Part shown: positions 5,801-8,785 of the stretch, piece after piece
Position numbering within the stretch: the stretch's first letter is position 1
How the letters are laid out: each line of letters begins with the position of its first letter
NCBI GenBank assembly: GCA_009885905.1
Contig: VFJU01000268.1
Span: 1-8,785, forward strand
DNA: 8,785 bases
Direction of reading: 5' to 3'
DNA from: Verrucomicrobiota bacterium
GTDB lineage: Bacteria; Verrucomicrobiota; Verrucomicrobiia; Verrucomicrobiales; Akkermansiaceae
Program-made: the position numbers and the translations under genes
The notes under the pieces: generated by a model
What the model was told of the DNA's origin: nothing
The model's database searches: none
What the model saw: only the letters and a program-made list of their open reading frames with translations

Positions 5801-8339
5801 TTATTTCAGCGCTAAAAATCATCGACTGGGTTGCATTCACGGTGGAAGTTGCATTCAGCGTAACGGGACCATTCCATGTATTCCCGCTGGCGTTGCTGGC
5901 AATGATCGTGCCGCCGTTCAGCGTGAGAGCGTTCGAAGCAGTGATTTTTTCGAGAAATAGCGTTGCGTTGTTGAGTGTAATCGGTCCCGTACCCAAGGCT
6001 GCGTTTGCTGCGGTGAACATCGTCAGTTGACCGCCATTGATCACGGTACCGCCTGCATAGGTATTCGATAAGCTAGTAATTTTAAGTTCTCCAGCACCGT
6101 TTTTCGTTAGGCTTCCAGAGCCAGAAATGACACCGGATAGCGTAACTTGCCCGGAACCTGATCCACCAAATTCTAGGTTAGAAGCAAGTACGAGCGGCAC
6201 AGTGACATTAGCAGGACTCGAGCTGTTTTGGTTGAGTTGCGGCAAGCTTGAAAGATTGGTTAGGAACGAGAGGCTATTACCGCTTAACGTGAGTGTGGAA
6301 CCTCCGAGGTTGAGCTTGTTCAATAGGAATCCAGAGCTGAGGTCGTGGGTTGAGGTGAAATTTCCAGAAGTGTTGAGGTTGATCGTATAATCACTCTGGC
6401 CGGTCGAGGTCGGGGTCGATCCTGAAGAAATTTCATTGCTCCATTTGGTAGCGTCGCTCCAGATTCCATTCGTATTTCCTGACCATGTGAAAAGGATCGG
6501 GATCGTGCTACGCGTGACCGTAACCGTATAGTCACGAGAAACTTGGCTTGCGTCTGTGATGCGATAGGTTTGAGGCGTTGTGAAATTTTTTGCGGTCCCT
6601 GATGACGGATTTCCAGTGGCGCCGGCTGACACCGTATAAGTTGGAGCGAGATTGGTTAAATCGGTCGCATAAGGAACCGTAACGCTGATGTTGTTATTCG
6701 AGATGGATGGAGCGGGAAGATTGGGAAAATTAAAAGTGAGAATGTAGTTCGTGCCGACCGGAGTGTTAATGACGACTGAGATTACCGAAGATGTGCTCGG
6801 TTCGTTGGCAGCGTCGCCTGAATATCTGACTGAAATACTGTTAGTACCGATCGGAAGACTATTGGTGGTTAGATTGGCTTGAGAATTAGTAACCGGCGAG
6901 GTACCAATAAGATTGGCTCCCGAGTAAAAATTCACGGTGCCGCTGGGATTTGTTCCTACGATGTTCCCTGTGAACGTGATAGATGCTCCAAAAAGCGATG
7001 GATTACTTCCTGCAGTAAGATTTACCGTCGCTGACGTCTGCGTGCGGATGGGGCCGACCGTGACGGTGCCGGTTCCGGCGAAATAGGCATCGTTCTTATT
7101 TTCGGCGGGTGAAGAGTTTGATCCGTAGGTTCCGTTGGGCCTAGCAGTTCCAGCATTAAAGCTCAGAGCAGAGACTTGGCGAGTGCCGGAGTAGTTCAGT
7201 TGGAGCTTTGCCCCAGTGGTGATGTCAAGCGGCCCGAGGCCAAGAGATTCGGCTTTTGTGCAAATGAGCAATCCTCCCGTGACCTTGGTACCGCCGGTGC
7301 AGGTGTTTATGCCTGAAAGAATCCAGGTACCCACATCGCTTTTGGTGACTGAAGGAACATAAGATCCACTATTCGCAATCGTACCACTTAACGTATTGCT
7401 CCCAGTCGAGGTTCCGGCCAACTCGAGCACGCGGGTGGCAGCCAATGGGATAATGTTGCCAGCGAGCGTGAGCGTGCCGTTATTACTGATGATTTTAGCA
7501 CCCCCGTTGTTAGTTTGTATCGATATATTTCCATTGATGGTGTTATCACCTGATAGGTTGCGGATTGCACCCTCTTGCTCACTGACGGTAAATGAAATTC
7601 CAGAGCCAAGAGTGATGTTCCCGTTGCTTCCATCTAGCTCGAGCATTTTATCAGCACCCGCAGCCGTAAGCACCATTGTTTTGGTAGCATTACCTAGTGC
7701 TAACGCCTTGGTGATCCGGATCGTTCCACTTGCCACAGTGATGTTGCCCGTCAGAGTGTTAGAATTTGTTAAAATCAGAGTTCCAGTACCAGACTTTGTA
7801 AATGAACCGGACAGTACCCCGCTGATGGTTGCTTTGTTCGTGACGGTGATCGTGGGCGTGGTTCCCGCGAGTGTGAGGATGTTTCCAGCGACTCCATTGT
7901 TGTCGAGAATCCAGTTACCTGGCGTCGCGATAGATGTATCACCAAATTTGAGGGTATTGATCGTGCGTGCGGTGTCGAGATGGACACTCCGGTCTGCGGG
8001 TAAATCTAGGGTACTAAAGTCCGCAATCGAGGCTGAACTATCCGCAACAATTCCGGCAGACCAGTTGTTCGTTCCGCTCCAGTTTCCGTCAGCGGAGGAT
8101 GATATCCACGTGCCATTAGCCGCAACGACCACAGATGGTATCAGTGCAACGATAAGCGTTAGAACGCCCGCCAACATTACAGAGTGATGGCTACAAATTT
8201 GTTTTTGATCGGAGGTCGTTAGACCAAGACGGAGACAAGGTAAATTTAGGGATTTGAGTAACGCCGGAATGAAAAATTGGGGAGAATTTAGTGTAGGCAT
8301 TGATTTGGCATAATCATAAGCTTTTAGTGGGGAAATCAT
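2832..8339 (-). CDS. Giant secreted PATR/Ig-like repeat protein with SASA (CE6-like) acetylesterase domain
   Basis: This gene has 1,835 codons from ATG at 8339-8337 to TAA at 2834-2832. An in-frame TAA nine bases upstream makes this the longest possible start; no Shine-Dalgarno sequence is seen before it or before the alternative Met14 and Met55. Domains by residue: export segment about 55-74; cap with WSGTNNW 75-105; PATR-type beta repeats near 181-217, 331-370, 744-786, 852-887 and 1019-1058; Ig-like (Big_3_5 type) domains 433-525, 1122-1207 and 1210-1305; paired beta domains 530-610 and 1620-1700; SGNH/SASA esterase 1311-1613; and a tail (1703-1835) with an Asp-rich DDPDHDGIPN site. Esterase motifs are GQSNM (Ser1322), WHQGWND (His1495) and EGYHW (His1591). 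The expected role is removal of O-acetyl groups from an external glycan, with the repeats as stalk or adhesin. There is no C-terminal barrel, LPxTG or PEP-CTERM sequence. Fold assignments are strong, substrate unknown. Confidence 0.95.
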   Translation of the reverse strand: MISPLKAYDYAKSMPTLNSPQFFIPALLKSLNLPCLRLGLTTSDQKQICSHHSVMLAGVLTLIVALIPSVVVAANGTWISSSADGNWSGTNNWSAGIVADSSASIADFSTLDLPADRSVHLDTARTINTLKFGDTSIATPGNWILDNNGVAGNILTLAGTTPTITVTNKATISGVLSGSFTKSGTGTLILTNSNTLTGNITVASGTIRITKALALGNATKTMVLTAAGADKMLELDGSNGNITLGSGISFTVSEQEGAIRNLSGDNTINGNISIQTNNGGAKIISNNGTLTLAGNIIPLAATRVLELAGTSTGSNTLSGTIANSGSYVPSVTKSDVGTWILSGINTCTGGTKVTGGLLICTKAESLGLGPLDITTGAKLQLNYSGTRQVSALSFNAGTARPNGTYGSNSSPAENKNDAYFAGTGTVTVGPIRTQTSATVNLTAGSNPSLFGASITFTGNIVGTNPSGTVNFYSGANLIGTSPVTNSQANLTTNSLPIGTNSISVRYSGDAANEPSTSSVISVVINTPVGTNYILTFNFPNLPAPSISNNNISVTVPYATDLTNLAPTYTVSAGATGNPSSGTAKNFTTPQTYRITDASQVSRDYTVTVTRSTIPILFTWSGNTNGIWSDATKWSNEISSGSTPTSTGQSDYTINLNTSGNFTSTHDLSSGFLLNKLNLGGSTLTLSGNSLSFLTNLSSLPQLNQNSSSPANVTVPLVLASNLEFGGSGSGQVTLSGVISGSGSLTKNGAGELKITSLSNTYAGGTVINGGQLTMFTAANAALGTGPITLNNATLFLEKITASNALTLNGGTIIASNASGNTWNGPVTLNATSTVNATQSMIFSAEISGTGGLTKSGISSLTLSGSNRFLGPLSIQTGTLAVTSLNRVSGGTTTSDLGAPNSIANGTLTFGSGSAATTLTYTGPGETTDRVIKLVGTTGGLTITQSGTAAGATTARGESGLLKFAGDILIPGTAATDNRKTITLHSVSNSLTGPNPGRGEIAGNIGDSLLGNSGQTTTGITKSGPGTWTLSGNNSYSGATRIQAGTLAFSRSNALGNSSLDISNGAKAQLDFIGTRSITSLTYNAGTPQANGTYGSSSSIATFKDNTRFSGLGTITIGSISTPTTTSLVISNSGLLTILTSTVSGNSPNGSVVFYDGLTVIGTATLNSSFQASIATVRLAGGTHRLSALYLGSGSNPPSSTTIDQTVIETRPPTITTLSRTGGFNPSNFGASVTFTAQVTGANPTGFVTLYDGIAEVFKAELNSSGHAIMTISGLGIGWRPLTARYAGDLNNAPSSTTSTLFQTINPPVGNGKLKVFILAGQSNMVGKGRVETGRDPSNANSTSIFGGLGSLRNMVNREPNKYSYLSDPSNPVNGYPGWQTRSDVWVSYWGESNAENRRGNLDADFGDYGAQGRIGPEYGFGLVAGSQLADQVLLIKYAFGGKSLIADFRPPSSGGTTGAYYTGMVARVHQVLDNLKTFFPAYNEGGYELVGLGWHQGWNDLGQETAVYETNLTNLIKDLRTEFQVPNMRVSIGITGMANANASSNSLKIIAAQMNVANATLHPEFAGTVTSVDTRPFDYGTLLGSSDEGYHWNWSAESYYNIGDSMGKAMMSVLPSLSSANQILSFGMPNQTQAVISGASINLTVASGVSLTTLSPEFTLSPYATATPVSGSMRDFTTPQTYTVTAQNGSVQIYTVSVTFDTVSSYSSWSSAASQGLSLGVNDGFLDDPDHDGIPNITEFALAGSPLISSLSILPQLTRVGGNWFFNYDRNRLSLPPATNQTVEYGSDLIGWTSIIIPATGNDQVTIISTSTVDHVSVKIPNAGTRTFARLKITP
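3102..3161 (-). other. Asp-rich calcium-binding-type loop in C-terminal tail
   Basis: Residues 1727-1746 contain D-D-P-D-H-D-G-I-P-N followed by TEFALAGSP. The spacing of Asp1728, Asp1730 and Asp1732 resembles thrombospondin type 3 calcium loops, and this phrase is a frequent tail element of exported verrucomicrobial proteins. It is followed by about 90 residues with VEYGSDLIGW and a final FARLKITP. It may act in sorting or in stabilising the C-terminus. Confidence 0.6.
3240..3482 (-). repeat. Paired beta domain, copy 2 (DUF5018-like)
   Basis: Residues 1620-1700, with DFTTPQTYTVTAQNG and YTVSVT, match copy 1 most strongly at the FTTPQTY core. This copy lies directly after the esterase and before the Asp-rich tail, so the two copies bracket the second PATR block plus the catalytic domain. 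Confidence 0.65.
3501..4409 (-). other. SASA / carbohydrate esterase 6-like acetylesterase domain
   Basis: Residues 1311-1613 form a complete SGNH-type domain (PF03629-like). GQSNM near the domain start carries the nucleophile Ser1322. IGPEYGFG (1414-1421) and KYAFGGKSL (1436-1444) are typical internal blocks. WHQGWND (1494-1500) replaces the more common HQGE(S/N)D, and the His block is SSDEGYHWNW with His1591. Family enzymes remove acetyl groups from sialic acid, xylan or related glycans. The usual Asp three residues before the His is Glu1588 here, with Asp1587 beside it. Activity is likely, substrate unknown. Confidence 0.88.
4719..5285 (-). repeat. PATR + GTYGS + Ig-like module, copy B
   Basis: Residues 1019-1207 repeat copy A: GTWTLSGNNSYSGATRI, then LDISNGAKAQLDFIGTR, NAGT..ANGTYGS, and an Ig-like domain with SPNGSVVFYDG. 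It is followed at once by a further Ig-like domain (1210-1305, NPTGFVTLYDG) that leads into the esterase. The Ig-like domains fit the Big_3_5 family (PF16640) by the pattern G(S/T)V.FY.G.... Confidence 0.75.
6510..6752 (-). repeat. Paired beta domain, copy 1 (DUF5018-like)
   Basis: Residues 530-610 share a pattern with residues 1620-1700: N.IL.F..PN, a strand with I..TV....DL..L.P.., then NFTTPQTY and a closing YTVTVT. This Ig-like fold resembles the DUF5018-type domain of surface proteins. Here it separates the first PATR/Ig block from the second cap (TWSGNTNGIWSDATKW, 618-633). Family naming is from memory. Confidence 0.65.
6765..7349 (-). repeat. PATR + GTYGS + Ig-like module, copy A
   Basis: Residues 331-525 of the giant protein contain a PATR rung (GTWILSG...CTGGTKV), a linker with GAKLQLNYSGTR and NAGT..PNGTYGS, then an Ig-like domain ending in VRYSGDA and VVIN. 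The same order recurs at residues 1019-1207, offset by 688 residues with no gap as far as the GTYGS motif. The copies are clearly related at protein level but well diverged, so this is an old internal duplication. Confidence 0.75.
8115..8177 (-). other. Predicted export signal of the giant protein (hydrophobic core and cleavage region)
   Basis: Residues 55-75 read MLAGVLTLIVALIPSVVVAAN: a strongly hydrophobic core followed by small residues, with cleavage likely after Ala73 or Ala74. If translation starts at Met1, the segment before the core is about 54 residues long with several Lys/Arg, which is unusually long. Met14 would shorten it; Met55 would leave no positive charge before the core. 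No twin-arginine motif is present. Confidence 0.75.
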
Positions 8340-8460
8340 TACTGGTTAGTCTAGCTTTGCCGTTCGATTTGCCAAGATTTTTTATAGCATTTGGGGGGAT
8401 TCTATTTCTCATAATTTATGTGTGTTAGAAAAAAATCGTCCGACCTAAAATCAATCTTTC
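8340..8460 (-). promoter_or_regulatory. AT-rich leader and probable promoter region of the giant gene
   Basis: The region directly upstream of the large minus-strand gene is rich in A and T. Read on the minus strand it has TATAAA at 8386-8381, about 42 bases before the ATG, and ATAAATTATG around 8419-8410. Neither has a convincing -35 hexamer at 16-18 bases. A promoter is expected here because no gene precedes it on this strand, but its exact position is not supported. Confidence 0.3.
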
Positions 8461-8785
8461 GAGGGTTGCACTAGGGTGCATTTACGAACCATGACGATTG
8501 TGCTAGCCACTTGAACCCGTCTCTCGAAGCCGAACCGAGGCGAGGCGCGTATTAGTTGCACACTCTTCCACGGGGCAGTGCTTGAATACTCGACCGTCCA
8601 CATGGGGTGGTCTGCGAAGGTGGCACGTTGAAATTGCCAAGGTAAAGTCAGCGATCGTGGCGATTCATCGATATCGCTCACATCCGTGCTTGTTTTCCGT
8701 CAAAAACTCGCCATAGCCTCGCTGCCCGGCGCGATAGAAGGACTGCCACGACGGAATTTCGACCTATATTTGCACATGGATACGC
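8461..8785. other. About 325 bases without a convincing gene
   Basis: The only bounded reading frame is a GTG-started 76-codon frame on the minus strand (8681-8451), with no good ribosome site and no recognisable motif. A plus-strand frame is open from 8632 to the right edge (51 codons) and could be the start of a gene beyond the window, but it too lacks a clear start signal. Two small dyads are visible, at 8467-8480 and 8650-8678. No tRNA or riboswitch was recognised. Confidence 0.5.
8467..8480. repeat. Small inverted repeat TGCAC-TAGG-GTGCA
   Basis: These are perfect 5-base arms around a 4-base spacer, about 130 bases upstream of the large gene's ATG. It could be an operator for that gene or a chance palindrome; an arm this short is weak evidence. 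Confidence 0.25.

Noticed and set aside
7396..8187. 263-codon open frame on the plus strand opposite the giant gene
   Set aside because: It is antisense to the signal peptide and PATR region. Its Val/Leu/Pro/Ser-rich composition is what the complement of Gly/Thr/Asn/Ser repeat codons produces, and the minus-strand gene has clear domains here.
8427..8460. T-run on the minus strand (8435-8429) as a terminator
   Set aside because: The preceding bases (GGTCGGACG) make no stable stem, only a three-base GTC/GAC match, so it does not meet the form of an intrinsic terminator.
8480..8530. GGTTCAA-like tRNA T-arm on the minus strand near 8517
   Set aside because: The flanking bases do not pair as a T stem and no acceptor, D or anticodon arms can be placed around it.
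8451..8681. 76-codon GTG-started frame on the minus strand upstream of the giant gene
   Set aside because: It is closed by an in-frame TGA just upstream, has no convincing ribosome site and shows no motif I recognise. It could be a small or decayed gene, but the evidence is too thin to call.

Overview
The window looks like chromosomal DNA of a Verrucomicrobiota bacterium (Opitutales/Verrucomicrobiales-like). This is inferred from protein style rather than a marker gene. It contains very large secreted proteins built from autotransporter-associated beta-strand (PATR) repeats with no translocator barrel, a C-terminal 'DPDHDGIPN..EFAL' calcium-binding-type tail, and the 'LRWNATSGRSY.VEGSTDLVSW' module that recurs in verrucomicrobial exported proteins. 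No rRNA, tRNA, CRISPR array, transposase or phage gene is visible.

Layout: (1) Positions 3-2810, plus strand: the 3' part of a long gene, open at the left edge. It encodes a LamG-like beta-sandwich, two near-identical 109-residue FN3-like repeats, a small beta module and a complete C-terminal sulfatase of the iduronate-2-sulfatase type. (2) Positions 2811-2831: a 21-base gap between convergent stop codons, with no recognisable intrinsic terminator. (3) Positions 2832-8339, minus strand: one 1,835-codon gene for a secreted PATR/Ig-like protein carrying an SGNH-type acetylesterase (SASA, carbohydrate esterase family 6-like) near its C-terminus. (4) Positions 8340-8785: an AT-rich leader of the large gene, then about 330 bases with no convincing gene.

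Working together: both proteins are predicted to be exported and each joins a carbohydrate-modifying catalytic domain to a long stack of beta-rich adhesion or spacer domains. One should remove sulfate esters and the other acetyl esters. The simplest joint reading is surface or extracellular attack on a sulfated, O-acetylated polysaccharide, but the substrate and co-regulation are inference. The genes are convergent, so they are not an operon. Nothing here amounts to a clearly new defence, mobile or RNA system; the novelty lies in domain architecture.
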